Shown piece by piece: positions 39,001 through 53,700 of a stretch of 64,000 bases of DNA; position 1 is the stretch's first letter, and the number at the start of each line of letters is the position of its first letter. Both the position numbers and the translations under genes were made by a program. Source of the stretch: Prosopocoilus inquinatus (lineage: Eukaryota; Arthropoda; Insecta; Coleoptera; Lucanidae); assembly GCA_036172665.1 (NCBI GenBank), contig JAYKNF010000016.1:1922001-1986000 (forward strand). Direction: 5' to 3'. The notes beneath the pieces were generated by a model, which saw nothing but the letters and a program-made list of their open reading frames with translations, had not been told where the DNA came from and did no database searches.

Positions 39001-41850
39001 CAACACGTATTAGCGTTGTTCCTGTGATGTATCTAATCGATCCTTACTTATCTATCTTGTTATTTGAAGTTACGATGGACTCCAGTAACTCTGATGTGAG
39101 ATACGAAGTTTTCGGACGCAGCAGAAGCTGGAAATAGTTTCGAACGAAACAACACGTATTAGCGTTGTTAATATGATGTATCTAATCGATCCTTACTTAT
39201 CTATCTTGTTATTTGACGTTACGATGTACTCCAGTAACTTTGATTTGAGATACGAAATTCTCGGACGCAGCAGAAGCTGGAAATAGTTTCGAACGAAACA
39301 ACACGTATTAGCGTCGTTCCTGTGATGTATCTAATCGATCTTTACTTATCTATCATGTTATTTGACGTTACGATAGACTTCAGTAACTCTGATGTGTGAT
39401 ACGAAGTTTTCGGACGCAGCAGAAGCTAGAAATAGTTTTGAACGAAACAACACGTCTTAGCGTTGTTCGTGTGTTGTATCTAATCGATCCTTACTTATCT
39501 ATCATATTATTTGACGTTACGATGGACTCCAGTAACTTTGATTTGAAGTACGAAGTTCTCGGACGCAGCAGAAGCTGGAAATAGATTTGAACGAAATAAA
39601 ACGTATTAGCGTTGTTCCTGTGATGTATCTAATCGATCCTTACTTATCTATCATATTATTTGACGTTACGATGGACTCCAGTAACTTTGATTTGAAATAC
39701 GAAGTTCTCGGAAGCAGCAGAAGCTGGAAATAGTTTTGAACGAAATAAAACGTATTAGCGTTGTTCCTGTGATGTATCCAGTCGATCCTTACTTATCTAT
39801 CTTGTTATTTGACGTTACGATAGACTCCAGTAACTCTGATGTGAGATACGATGTTTTCGGACGCAGCAGAAGCTGGAAATAGTTTTGAACGAAACAACAC
39901 GTATTAGCGTTGTTCCTGTGTTGTATCTATTCGATCCTTACTTATCTATCTTGTTATTTGACGTTACGATGGACTCCAGTAACTTTGATGTGAGATACGA
40001 AGTTCTCGGACGCAGCAGAAGCTGGAAATAGTTTTGAACGAAATAACACGTGTTAGCGTTGTTCCTGTGATGTATCTAATCGACCCTTACTTATCTATCT
40101 TGTTATTTGACGTTACAATGGACTCCAGTAACTCCGATGTGAGATACGAATTTCTCGGACGCAGCAGAAGCTGGAAATAGTTTTGAACGAAACAACACGT
40201 ATTAGCGTTGTTCCTGTGATGTATCTAATCGATCCTTACTTATCTATCTTGTTATTTGACGTTACGATGGACTCCAGTAACTTAGATTTGAGATACGAAG
40301 TTCTCGGACGCAGCAGAAGCTGGAAATAGTTTTGAACGAAATAACACGTGTTAGCGTTGTTCCTGTGATGTATCTAATCGACCCTTACTTATCTATCTTG
40401 TTATTTGACGTTACAATGGACTCCAGTAACTCTGATGTGAGATACGATGTTTTCGGACGCAGCAGAAGCTGGAAATAGTTTTGAACGAAACAACACGTAT
40501 TAGCGTTGTTCCTGTGTTGTATCTATTCGATCCTTACTTATCTATCTTGTTATTTGACGTTACGATGGACTCCAGTAACTTTGATGTGAGATACGAAGTT
40601 CTCGGACGCAGCAGAAGCTGGAAATAGTTTTGAACGAAATAACACGTGTTAGCGTTGTTCCTGTGATGTATCTAATCGACCCTTACTTATCTATCTTGTT
40701 ATTTGACGTTACAATGGACTCCAGTAACTCCGATGAGAGATACGAATTTCTCGGACGCAGCAGAAGCTGGAAATAGTTTTGAACGAAATAACACGTGTTA
40801 GCGTTGTTCCTGTGATGTATCTAATCGATCCTTACTTATCTATCTTGTTATTTGACGTTACGATGGACTCCAGTAACTTAGATTTGAGATACGAAGTTCT
40901 CGGACGCAGCAGAAGCTGGAAATAGTTTTGAACGAAATAACACGTATTAGCGTTGTTCCTGTGATGCATCTAATCGACCCTTACTTATCTATCTTGTTAT
41001 TTGACGTTACAATGGACTCCAGTAACTCCGATGTGAGATACGAAGTTTTCGGACGCAGCAGAAGCTGGAAATAGTTTTGAACGAAACAACACGTATTAGC
41101 GTTGTTCCTGTGATGTATCTAATCGATCCTTGCTTATCTATCTTGTTATTTGACGTTACGATGGACTCCAGTAACTTTGATTTGAGATACGAAGTTTTCG
41201 GACGCAGCAGAAGCTGGAAATAGTTTTGAACGAAACAACACGTATTAGCGTTGTTCCTGTGATGTATCTAATCGATCCTTACATATCTATCATGTTATTT
41301 GACATTACGATGGACTCCAGTAACTCTGATGTGAGATACGAAGTTTTCGGACGCAGCAGAAGCTGGAAATAGTTTTGAACGAAACAACACGTATTAGCGT
41401 TGTTCCTGTGATGTATCTAATCGATCCTTACTTATCTATCTTGTTATTTGACGTTACAATGGAATCCAGTAACTCCGATGTGAGACACGAATTTCTCGGA
41501 CGCAGCAGAAGCTGTAAATAGTTTAGAACGAAATAACACGTATTAACGTTGTTCCTGTGTTGTATCTAATCTATCCTTACTTATCTATCATATTAATTGA
41601 CGTTACGATGGACTCCAGTAACTTTGATTTGAAGTACGAAGTTCTCGGACGCAGCAGAAGCTGGAAATAGTTTTGAACGAAATAACACGTATTAGCGTTG
41701 TTCCTGTGATGTATCTAATCGATCCCTACTTTTCTATCTTGTTATTTGACGTTACGATGGACTCCAGTATCTCTGATGTGAGATACGAAGTTTTCGGACG
41801 CAGCAGAAGCTGGAAATAGTTTTGAACGAAACAACACGTATTAGCGTTGT
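23500..41850 (+). repeat. Compound super-repeat with 30/31-, 25- and 55-monomer offsets
   Basis: About 23.5-25.13 kb matches 28.1-29.75 kb at 4,619 bp (31 units; ctccagaaac at 24031/28650). About 25.4-28.1 kb matches 29.9-32.58 kb at 4,470 bp (30 units), so one unit was gained or lost in between. About 28.2-33.65 kb matches 36.4-41.85 kb at 8,195 bp (55 units): ctccagaaac at 28650/36845, gatgcatc at 32768/40963, gacacg at 33289/41484. The marker unit at 26731, 31201, 34926 and 39396 gives steps of 30, 25 and 30 units. The variant gtatccagtcg follows each of the four. Copies differ by rare single bases, such as ctgcagtatc near 28502. Confidence 0.88.
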
Positions 41851-42099
41851 TCCTGTGATGTATCTAATCGATCCTTACTTATCTATCTTGTTATTTGACG
41901 TAACGATGGACTCCAGTAACTTTGATTTGAAGTACGAAGTTCTCGGACGCAGCAGAAGCTGGAAATAGTTTTGAACGAAATAAAACGTATTAGCGTTGTT
42001 CCTGTGATGTATCTAATCGATCCTTACTTATCTATCATATTATTTGACGTTACGATGGACTCCAGTAACTCCGATGTGAGATACGAAGTTCTCGGACGC

Positions 42100-45000
42100 A
42101 GCAGAAGCTGGAAATAGTTTAGAACGAAATAACACGCATTAACGTTGCTCCTGTGTTGTATCTAATCGATCCTTACTTATCTATCATATTATTTGACGTT
42201 ACGATGGACTCCAGTAACTTTGATTTGAAGTACGAAATTCTCGGACGCAGCAGAAGCTGGAAATAGTTTTGAACGAAATAACACGTATTAGCGTTGTTCC
42301 TGTGTTGTATCTAATCGATCCTTACTTATCTATCATATTATTTGACGTTACGATGGACTCCAGTAACTTTGATTTGAAGTACGAAGTTCTCGGACGCAGC
42401 AGAAGCTGGAAATAGATTTGAACGAAATAAAACGTATTAGCGTTGTTCCTGTGATGTATCTAATCGATCCTTACTTATCTATCATATTATTTGACGTTAC
42501 GATGGACTCCAGTAACTTTGATTTGAAATACGAAGTTCTCGGACGCAGCAGAAGCTGGAAATAGTTTTGAACGAAATAAAACGTATTAGCGTTGTTCCTG
42601 TGATGTATCCAATCGATCCTTACTTATCTATCTTGTTATTTGACGTTACGATGGACTCCAGTAACTCTGATGTGAGATACGATGTTTTCGGACGCAGCAG
42701 AAGCTGGAAATAGTTTTGAACGAAACAACACGTATTAGCGTTGTTCCTGTGTTGTATCTATTCGATCCTTACTTATCTATCTTGTTATTTGACGTTACAA
42801 TGGACTCCAGTAACTCCGATGTGAGATACGAAGTTTTCGGACGCAGCAGAAGCTGGAAATAGTTTTGAACGAAACAACACGTATTAGCGTTGTTCCTGTG
42901 ATGTATCTAATCGATCCTTACTTATCTATCTTGTTATTTGAAGTTACGATGGACTCCAGTAACTCTGATGTGAGATACGAAGTTTTCGGACGCAGCAGAA
43001 GCTGGAAATAGTTTCGAACGAAACAACACGTATTAGCGTTGTTAATATGATGTATCTAATCGATCCTTACTTATCTATCTTGTTATTTGACGTTACGATG
43101 TACTCCAGTAACTTTGATTTGAGATACGAAATTCTCGGACGCAGCAGAAGCTGGAAATAGTTTCGAACGAAACAACACGTATTAGCGTCGTTCCTGTGAT
43201 GTATCTAATCGATCTTTACTTATCTATCATGTTATTTGACGTTACGATAGACTTCAGTAACTCTGATGTGTGATACGAAGTTTTCGGACGCAGCAGAAGC
43301 TAGAAATAGTTTTGAACGAAACAACACGTCTTAGCGTTGTTCGTGTGTTGTATCTAATCGATCCTTACTTATCTATCATATTATTTGACGTTACGATGGA
43401 CTCCAGTAACTTTGATTTGAAGTACGAAGTTCTCGGACGCAGCAGAAGCTGGAAATAGATTTGTACGAAATAAAACGTATTAGCGTTGTTCCTGTGATGT
43501 ATCTAATCGATCCTTACTTATCTATCATATTATTTGACGTTACGATGGACTCCAGTAACTTTGATTTGAAATACGAAGTTCTCGGACGCAGCAGAAGCTG
43601 GAAATAGTTTTGAACGAAATAAAACGTATTAGCGTTGTTCCTGTGATGTATCCAATCGATCCTTACTTATCTATCTTGTTATTTGACGTTACGATGGACT
43701 CCAGTAACTCTGATGTGAGATACGATATTTTCGGACGCAGCAGAAGCTGGAAATAGTTTTGAACGAAACAACACGTATTAGCGTTGTTCCTGTGTTGTAT
43801 CTATTCGATCCTTACTTATCTATCTTGTTATTTGACGTTACGATGGACTCCAGTAACTTTGATGTGAGATACGAAGTTCTCGGACGCAGCAGAAGCTGGA
43901 AATAGTTTTGAACGAAATAACACGTGTTAGCGTTGTTCCTGTGATGTATCTAATCGACCCTTACTTATCTATCTTGTTATTTGACGTTACAATGGACTCC
44001 AGTAACTCCGATGTGAGATACGAATTTCTCGGACGCAGCAGAAGCTGGAAATAGTTTTGAACGAAACAACACGTATTAGCGTTGTTCCTGTGATGTATCT
44101 AATCGATCCTTACTTATCTATCTTGTTATTTGACGTTACGATGGACTCCAGTAACTTAGATTTGAGATACGAAGTTCTCGGACGCAGCAGAAGCTGGAAA
44201 TAGTTTTGAACGAAATAACACGTGTTAGCGTTGTTCCTGTGATGTATCTAATCGACCCTTACTTATCTATCTTGTTATTTGACGTTACAATGGACTCCAG
44301 TAACTCCGATGTGAGATACGAAGTTTTCGGACGCAGCAGAAGCTGGAAATAGTTTTGAACGAAACAACACGTATTAGCGTTGTTCCTGTGATGTATCTAA
44401 TCGATCCTTACTTATCTATCTTGTTATTTGACGTTACGATGGACTCCAGTAACTCTGATGTGAGATACGAAGTTTTCGGACGCAGCAGAAGCTGGAAATA
44501 GTTTTGAACGAAACAACACGTATTAGCGTTGTTCCTGTGATGTATCTAATCGATCCTTACTTATCTATCTTGTTATTTGACGTTACGATGTACTCCAGTA
44601 ACTTTGATTTGAGATACGAAATTCTCGGACGCAGCAGAAGCTGGAAATAGTTTCGAACGAAACAACACGTATTAGCGTCGTTCCTGTGATGTATCTAATC
44701 GATCTTTACTTATCTATCATGTTATTTGACGTTATGATAGACTTCAGTAACTCTGATGTGTGATACGAAGTTTTCGGACGCAGCAGAAGCTAGAAATAGT
44801 TTTGAACGAAACAACACGTCTTAGCGTTGTTCGTGTGTTGTATCTAATCGATCCTTACTTATCTATCATATTATTTGACGTTACGATGGACTCCAGTAAC
44901 TTTGATTTGAAGTACGAAGTTCTCGGACGCAGCAGAAGCTGGAAATAGATTTGAACGAAATAAAACGTATTAGCGTTGTTCCTGTGATGTATCTAATCGA

Positions 45001-48000
45001 TCCTTACTTATCTATCATATTATTTGACGTTACGATGGACTCCAGTAACTTTGATTTGAAGTACGAAGTTCTCGGACGCAGCAGAAGCTGGAAATAGTTT
45101 TGAACGAAATAAAACGTATTAGCGTTGTTCCTGTGATGTATCCAATCGATCCTTACTTTTCTATCTTGTTATTTGACGTTACGTTGGACTCCAGTAACTT
45201 TGATGTGAGATACGAAGTTCTCGGACGCAGCAGAAGCTGGAAATAGTTTAGAACGAAATAACACGCATTAACGTTGCTCCTGTGTTGTATCTAATCGATC
45301 CTTACTTATCTATCATATTATTTGACGTTACGATGGACTCCAGTAACTTTGATTTGAAGTACGAAATTCTCGGACGCAGCAGAAGCTGGAAATAGTTTTG
45401 AACGAAATAACACGTATTAGCGTTGTTCCTGTGTTGTATCTAATCGATCCTTACTTATCTATCATATTATTTGACGTTACGATGGACTCCAGTAACTTTG
45501 ATTTGAAGTACGAAGTTCTCGGACGCAGCAGAAGCTGGAAATAGATTTGAACGAAATAAAACGTATTAGCGTTGTTCCTGTGATGTATCTAATCGATCCT
45601 TACTTATCTATCATATTATTTGACGTTACGATGGACTCCAGTAACTTTGATTTGAAATACGAAGTTCTCGGACGCAGCAGAAGCTGGAAATAGTTTTGAA
45701 CGAAATAAAACGTATTAGCGTTGTTCCTGTGATGTATCCAATCGATCCTTACTTATCTATCTTGTTATTTGACGTTACGATGGACTCCAGTAACTCTGAT
45801 GTGAGATACGATGTTTTCGGACGCAGCAGAAGCTGGAAATAGTTTTGAACGAAACAACACGTATTAGCGTTGTTCCTGTGTTGTATCTATTCGATCCTTA
45901 CTTATCTATCTTGTTATTTGACGTTACAATGGACTCCAGTAACTCCGATGTGAGATACGAAGTTTTCGGACGCAGCAGAAGCTGGAAATAGTTTTGAACG
46001 AAACAACACGTATTAGCGTTGTTCCTGTGATGTATCTAATCGATCCTTACTTATCTATCTTGTTATTTGAAGTTACGATGGACTCCAGTAACTCTGATGT
46101 GAGATACGAAGTTTTCGGACGCAGCAGAAGCTGGAAATAGTTTCGAACGAAACAACACGTATTAGCGTTGTTAATATGATGTATCTAATCGATCCTTACT
46201 TATCTATCTTGTTATTTGACGTTACGATGTACTCCAGTAACTTTGATTTGAGATACGAAATTCTCGGACGCAGCAGAAGCTGGAAATAGTTTCGAACGAA
46301 ACAACACGTATTAGCGTCGTTCCTGTGATGTATCTAATCGATCTTTACTTATCTATCATGTTATTTGACGTTACGATAGACTTCAGTAACTCTGATGTGT
46401 GATACGAAGTTTTCGGACGCAGCAGAAGCTAGAAATAGTTTTGAACGAAACAACACGTCTTAGCGTTGTTCGTGTGTTGTATCTAATCGATCCTTACTTA
46501 TCTATCATATTATTTGACGTTACGATGGACTCCAGTAACTTTGATTTGAAGTACGAAGTTCTCGGACGCAGCAGAAGCTGGAAATAGATTTGTACGAAAT
46601 AAAACGTATTAGCGTTGTTCCTGTGATGTATCTAATCGATCCTTACTTATCTATCATATTATTTGACGTTACGATGGACTCCAGTAACTTTGATTTGAAA
46701 TACGAAGTTCTCGGACGCAGCAGAAGCTGGAAATAGTTTTGAACGAAATAAAACGTATTAGCGTTGTTCCTGTGATGTATCCAATCGATCCTTACTTATC
46801 TATCTTGTTATTTGACGTTACGATGGACTCCAGTAACTCTGATGTGAGATACGATATTTTCGGACGCAGCAGAAGCTGGAAATAGTTTTGAACGAAACAG
46901 CACGTATTAGCGTTGTTCCTGTGTTGTATCTATTCGATCCTTACTTATCTATCTTGTTATTTGACGTTACGATGGACTCCAGTAACTTTGATGTGAGATA
47001 CGAAGTTCTCGGACGCAGCAGTAGCTGGAAATAGTTTTGAACGAAATAACACGTGTTAGCGTTGTTCCTGTGATGTATCTAATCGACCCTTACTTATCTA
47101 TCTTGTTATTTGACGTTACAATGGACTCCAGTAACTCCGATGTGAGATACGAATTTCTCGGACGCAGCAGAAGCTGGAAATAGTTTTGAACGAAACAACA
47201 CGTATTAGCGTTGTTCCTGTGATGTATCTAATCGATCCTTACTTATCTATCTTGTTATTTGACGTTACGATGGACTCCAGTAACTTAGATTTGAGATACG
47301 AAGTTCTCGGACGCAGCAGAAGCTGGAAATAGTTTTGAACGAAATAACACGTGTTAGCGTTGTTCCTGTGATGTATCTAATCGACCCTTACTTATCTATC
47401 TTGTTATTTGACGTTACAATGGACTCCAGTAACTCCGATGTGAGATACGAAGTTTTCGGACGCAGAAGAAGCTGGAAATAGTTTTGAACGAAACAACACG
47501 TATTAGCGTTGTTCCTGTGATGTATCTAATCGATCCTTACTTATCTATCTTGTTATTTGACGTTACGATGGACTCCAGTAACTCTGATGTGAGATACGAA
47601 GTTTTCGGACGCAGCAGAAGCTGGAAATAGTTTTGAACGAAACAACACGTATTAGCGTTGTTCCTGTGATGTATCTAATCGATCCTTACTTATCTATCTT
47701 GTTATTTGACGTTACGATGTACTCCAGTAACTTTGATTTGAGATACGAAATTCTCGGACGCAGCAGAAGCTGGAAATAGTTTCGAACGAAACAACACGTA
47801 TTAGCGTCGTTCCTGTGATGTATCTAATCGATCTTTACTTATCTATCATGTTATTTGACGTTATGATAGACTTCAGTAACTCTGATGTGTGATACGAAGT
47901 TTTCGGACGCAGCAGAAGCTAGAAATAGTTTTGAACGAAACAACACGTCTTAGCGTTGTTCGTGTGTTGTATCTAATCGATCCTTACTTATCTATCATAT

Positions 48001-48280
48001 TATTTGACGTTACGATGGACTCCAGTAACTTTGATTTGAAGTACGAAGTTCTCGGACGCAGCAGAAGCTGGAAATAGATTTGAACGAAATAAAACGTATT
48101 AGCGTTGTTCCTGTGATGTATCTAATCGATCCTTACTTATCTATCATATTATTTGACGTTACGATGGACTCCAGTAACTTTGATTTGAAGTACGAAGTTC
48201 TCGGACGCAGCAGAAGCTGGAAATAGTTTTGAACGAAATAAAACGTATTAGCGTTGTTCCTGTGATGTATCCAATCGATC
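42100..48280 (+). repeat. 21-monomer HOR, tandem pair (3,129-bp period)
   Basis: About 42.1-45.15 kb aligns to 45.24-48.28 kb at 3,129 bp. Shared variants are acgcattaacgttgctcc (copy two near 45,259), tttgtacgaaat (near 43464/46593), cgatattttcgg (gatattt at 43724/46853) and gttatgatagac (near 44733/47862). Each copy contains two marker cassettes 10 units apart (43270 and 44760; 46399 and 47889). The copies differ at cttttctatc and gttggactcc near 45157-45184, aacagcacg near 46898, cagtagctgg near 47020, and gcagaagaagc near 47465. Confidence 0.88.
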
Positions 48281-48619
48281 CTTACTTATCTATCTTGTTA
48301 TTTGACGTTACGATGGACTCCAGTAACTTTGATGTGAGATACGAAGTTCTCGGACGCAGCAGAAGCTGGAAATAGTTTTGAACGAAACAACACGTATTAG
48401 CGTTGTTCCTGTGATGTATCTAATCGATCCTTACTTATCTATCTTGTTATTTGACGTTACGATGGACTCCAGTAACTCTGATGTGAGATACGCAGTTCTC
48501 GGACGCAGCAGAAGCTGGAAATAGTTTTGAACGAAACAACACGTATTAGCGTTGTTCCTGTGTTGTATCTATTCGATCCTTACTTATCTATCTTGTTATT
48601 TGACGTTACGATGGACTCC

Positions 48620-50700
48620 AGTAACTTTGATTTGAGATACGAAGTTCTCGGACGCAGCAGAAGCTGGAAATAGTTTAGAACGAAATAACACGTATTAACG
48701 TTGTTCCTGTGTTGTATCTAATCTATCCTTACTTATCTATCATATTATTTGACGTTACGATGGACTTCAGTATCTCTGATGTGAGATACGAAGTTTTCGG
48801 ACGCAGCAGAAGCTGGAAATAGTTTTGAACGAAACAACACGTATTAGCGTTGTTCCTGTGATGTATCTAATCGATCCTTACTTATCTATCTTGTTATTTG
48901 ACGTAACGATGGACTCCAGTAACTTTGATTTGAAGTACGAAGTTCTCGGACGCAGCAGAAGCTGGAAATAGTTTTGAACGAAATAACATGTATTAGCGTT
49001 GTTCCTGTGATGTATCTAATCGATCCCTACTTATCTATCTTGTTATTTGACGTTACGATGGACTCCAGTATCTCTGATGTGAGATACGAAATTCTCGGAC
49101 GCAGCAGAAGCTGGAAATAGTTTTGAACGAAATAACACGTATTAGCGTTGTTCCTGTGTTGTATCTAATCGATCCTTACTTATCTATCATATTATTTGAC
49201 GTTACGATGGACTCCAGTAACTTTGATTTGAAGTACGAAGTTCTCGGACGCAGCAGAAGCTGGAAATAGTTTTGAACGAAATAACACGTATTAGCGTTGT
49301 TCCTGTGATGTATCTAATCGATCCCTACTTATCTATCTTGTTATTTGACGTTACGATGGACTCCAGTATCTCTGATGTGAGATACGAAGTTTTCGGACGC
49401 AGCAGAAGCTGGAAATAGTTTTGAACGAAACAACACGTATTAGCGTTGTTCCTGTGATGTATCTAATCGATCCTTACTTATCTATCTTGTTATTTGACGT
49501 AACGATGGACTCCAGTAACTTTGATTTGAGATACGATGTTCTCGGACGCAGCAGAAGCTGGAAATAGTTTTGAACGAAATAGCACGTGTTAGCGTTGTTC
49601 CTGTGATGTATCTAATCGACCCATACTTATCTATCTTGTTATTTGAAGTTACGATGGGCTCCAGTAACTCCGATGTGAGATACGAAGTTCTCGGACGCAG
49701 CATAGGCTGGAAATAGTTTAGAACGAAATAACACGTATTAGCGTTGTTCCTGTGTTGTATCTAATCGATCCTTACTTATCTATCATATTATTTGACGTTA
49801 CGATGGACTCCAGTAACTTTGATTTGAAGTACGAAGTTCTCGGACGCTGCAGAAGCTGGAAATAGTTTTGAACGAAATAACACGTATTAGCGTTGTTCCT
49901 GTGATGTATCTAATCGATCCTTACATATCTATCATGTTATTTGACATTACGATGGACTCCAGTAACTCTGATGTGAGATACGAAGTTTTCGGACGCAGCA
50001 GAAGCTGGAAATAGTTTTGAACGAAATAACACGTGTTAGCGTTGTTCCTGTGATGTATCTAATCGACCCTTACTTATCTATCTTGTTATTTGACGTTACA
50101 ATGGACTCCAGTAACTCCGATGTGAGATACGAATTTCTCGGACGCAGCAGAAGCTGGAAATAGTTTTGAACGAAACAACACGTATTAGCGTTGTTCCTGT
50201 GATGTATCTAATCGATCCTTACTTATCTATCTTGTTATTTGACGTTACGATGGACTCCAGTAACTTTGATTTGAGATACGAAGTTTTCGGACGCAGCAGA
50301 AGCTGGAAATAGTTTTGAACGAAACAACACGTATTAGCGTTGTTCCTGTGATGTATCTAATCGATCCTTACATATCTATCATGTTATTTGACATTACGAT
50401 GGACTCCAGTAACTCTGATGTGAGATACGAAGTTTTCGGACGCAGCAGAAGCTGGAAATAGTTTTGAACGAAACAACACGTATTAGCGTTGTTCCTGTGA
50501 TGTATCTAATCGATCCTTACTTATCTATCTTGTTATTTGACGTTACAATGGACTCCAGTAACTCCGATGTGAGATACGAATTTCTCGGACGCAGCAGAAG
50601 CTGGAAATAGTTTAGAACGAAATAACACGTATTAACGTTGTTCCTGTGTTGTATCTAATCTATCCTTACTTACCTATCATATTAATTGACGTTACGATGG
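48620..50700 (+). repeat. Second copy of the 21.95-24.0 kb segment
   Basis: This is the downstream partner of the 26,671-bp duplication. It runs in phase to the catattaattgac units near 50.7 kb and is followed by a stretch that recurs at the right edge of the window. Between 48,280 and 48,620 the units are ordinary, with one gagatacgcagtt variant near 48490. Confidence 0.8.
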
Positions 50701-53700
50701 ACTCCAGTAACTTTGATTTGAAGTACGAAGTTCTCGGACGCAGCAGAAGCTGGAAATAGTTTTGAACGAAATAACACGTATTAGCGTTGTTCCTGTGATG
50801 TATCTAATCGATCCCTACTTTTCTATCTTGTTATTTGACGTTACGATGGACTCCAGTATCTCTGATGTGAGATACGAAGTTTTCGGACGCAGCAGAAGCT
50901 GGAAATAGTTTTGAACGAAATAACACGTATTAGCGTTGTTCCTGTGATGTATCTAATCGATCCTTACATATCTATCATGTTATTTGACATTACGATGGAC
51001 TCCAGTAACTCTGATGTGAGATACGAAGTTTTCGGACGCAGCAGAAGCTGGAAATAGTTTTGAACGAAACAACTCGTATTAGCGTTGTTCCTGTGATGTA
51101 TCTAATCGATCCTTACTTATCTATCATATTATTTGACGTTACGATGGACTCCAGTAACTCCGATGTGAGATACGAAGTTCTCGGACGCAGCAGAAGCTGG
51201 AAATAGTTTAGAACGAAATAACACGCATTAACGTTGCTCCTGTGTTGTATCTAATCGATCCTTACTTATCTATCATATTATTTGACGTTACGATGGACTC
51301 CAGTAACTTTGATTTGAAGTACGAAATTCTCGGACGCAGCAGAAGCTGGAAATAGTTTTGAACGAAATAACACGTATTAGCGTTGTTCCTGTGTTGTATC
51401 TAATCGATCCTTACTTATCTATCATATTATTTGACGTTACGATGGACTCCAGTAACTTTGATTTGAAGTACGAAGTTCTCGGACGCAGCAGAAGCTGGAA
51501 ATAGTTTTGAACGAAATAACACGTATTAGCGTTGTTCCTGTGATGTATCTAACTTTGATTTGAAGTACGAAGTTCTCGGACGCTGCAGAAGCTGGAAATA
51601 GTTTTGAACGAAATAACACGTATTAGCGTTGTTCCTGTGATGTATCTAATCGATCCTTACATATCTATCATGTTATTTGACGTTACAATGGACTCCAGTA
51701 ACTCCGATGTGAGATACGAATTTCTCGGACGCAGCAGAAGCTGGAAATAGTTTTGAACGAAACAACACGTATTAGCGTTGTTCCTGTGATGTATCTAATC
51801 GATCCTTACTTATCTATCTTGTTATTTGACGTTACGATGGACTCCAGTAACTTTGATTTGAGATACGAAGTTTTCGGACGCAGCAGAAGCTGGAAATAGT
51901 TTTGAACGAAACAACACGTATTAGCGTTGTTCCTGTGATGTATCTAATCGATCCTTACTTATCTATCTTGTTATTTGACGTTACGATGGACTGCAGTAAC
52001 TTTGATTTGAAGTACGAAGTTCTCGGACGCAGCAGAAGCTGGAAATAGTTTTGAACGAAATAACACGTATTAGCGTTGTTCCTGTGATGTATCTAATCGA
52101 TCCCTACTTTTCTATCTTGTTATTTGACGTTACGATGGACTCCAGTATCTCTGATGTGAGATACGAAGTTTTCGGACGCAGCAGAAGCTGGAAATAGTTT
52201 TGAACGAAATAACACGTATTAGCGTTGTTCCTGTGATGTATCTAATCGATCCTTACATATCTATCATGTTATTTGACATTACGATGGACTCCAGTAAATC
52301 TGATGTGAGATACGAAGTTTTCGGACGCAGCAGAAGCTGGAAATAGTTTTGAACGAAACAACTCGTATTAGCGTTGTTCCTGTGATGTATCTAATCGATC
52401 CTTACTTATCTATCATATTATTTGACGTTACGATGGACTCCAGTAACTCCGATGTGAGATACGAAGTTCTCGGACGCAGCAGAAGCTGGAAATAGTTTAG
52501 AACGAAATAACACGCATTAACGTTGCTCCTGTGTTGTATCTAATCGATCCTTACTTATCTATCATATTATTTGACGTTACGATGGACTCCAGTAACTTTG
52601 ATTTGAAGTACGAAATTCTCGGACGCAGCAGAAGCTGGAAATAGTTTTGAACGAAATAACACGTATTAGCGTTGTTCCTGTGTTGTATCTAATCGATCCT
52701 TACTTATCTATCATATTATTTGACGTTACGATGGACTCCAGTAACTTTGATTTGAAGTACGAAGTTCTCGGACGCAGCAGAAGCTGGAAATAGTTTTGAA
52801 CGAAATAAAACGTATTAGCGTTGTTCCTGTGATGTATCTAATCGATCCTTACTTATCTATCATATTATTTGACGTTACGATGGACTCCAGTAACTCCGAT
52901 GTGAGATACGAAGTTCTCGGACGCAGCAGAAGCTGGAAATAGTTTTGAACGAAACAACACGTATTAGCGTTGTTCCTGTGTTGTATCTAATCGATCCTTA
53001 CTTATCTATCATATTATTTGACGTTACGATGGACTCCAGTAACTTTGAATTGAAGTACGAAGTTCTCGGACGCAGCAGAAGCTGGAAATAGTTTTGAACG
53101 AAATAACACGTATTAGCGTTGTTCCTGTGATGTATCTAATCGATCCTTACTTATCTATCTTGTTATTTGACGTAACGATGGACTCCAGTAACTTTGATTT
53201 GAGATAAGATGTTCTTGGACGCAGCAGAAGCTGGAAATAGTTTTGAACGAAATAGCACGTGTTAGCGTTGTTCCTGTGATGTATCTAATCGACCCTTACT
53301 TATCTATCTTGTTATTTGACATTACGATGGACTCCAGTAACTTTGATTTGAAGTACGAAATTCTCGGACGCAGCAGAAGCTGGAAATAGTTTTGAACGAA
53401 ATAACACGTATTAGCGTTGTTCCTGTGATGTATCTAATCGACCCTTACTTATCTATCTTGTTATTTGACGTTACAATGGACTCCAGTAACTCCGATGTGA
53501 GATACGAATTTCTCGGACGCAGCAGAAGCTGGAAATAGTTTAGAACGAAATAACACGTATTAACGTTGTTCCTGTGTTGTATCTAATCTATCCTTACTTA
53601 TCTATCATATTATTTGACGTTACGATGGACTCCAGTAACTTTGATTTGAAGTACGAAGTTCTCGGACGCAGCAGAAGCTGGAAATAGTTTTGAACGAAAC

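Noticed and set aside
49482..49703. Minus-strand frames at 49482-49703, 51437-51619 and 63545-63727
   Set aside because: They are antisense readings of the same monomer, and the last two owe their length to the 52-bp truncation.
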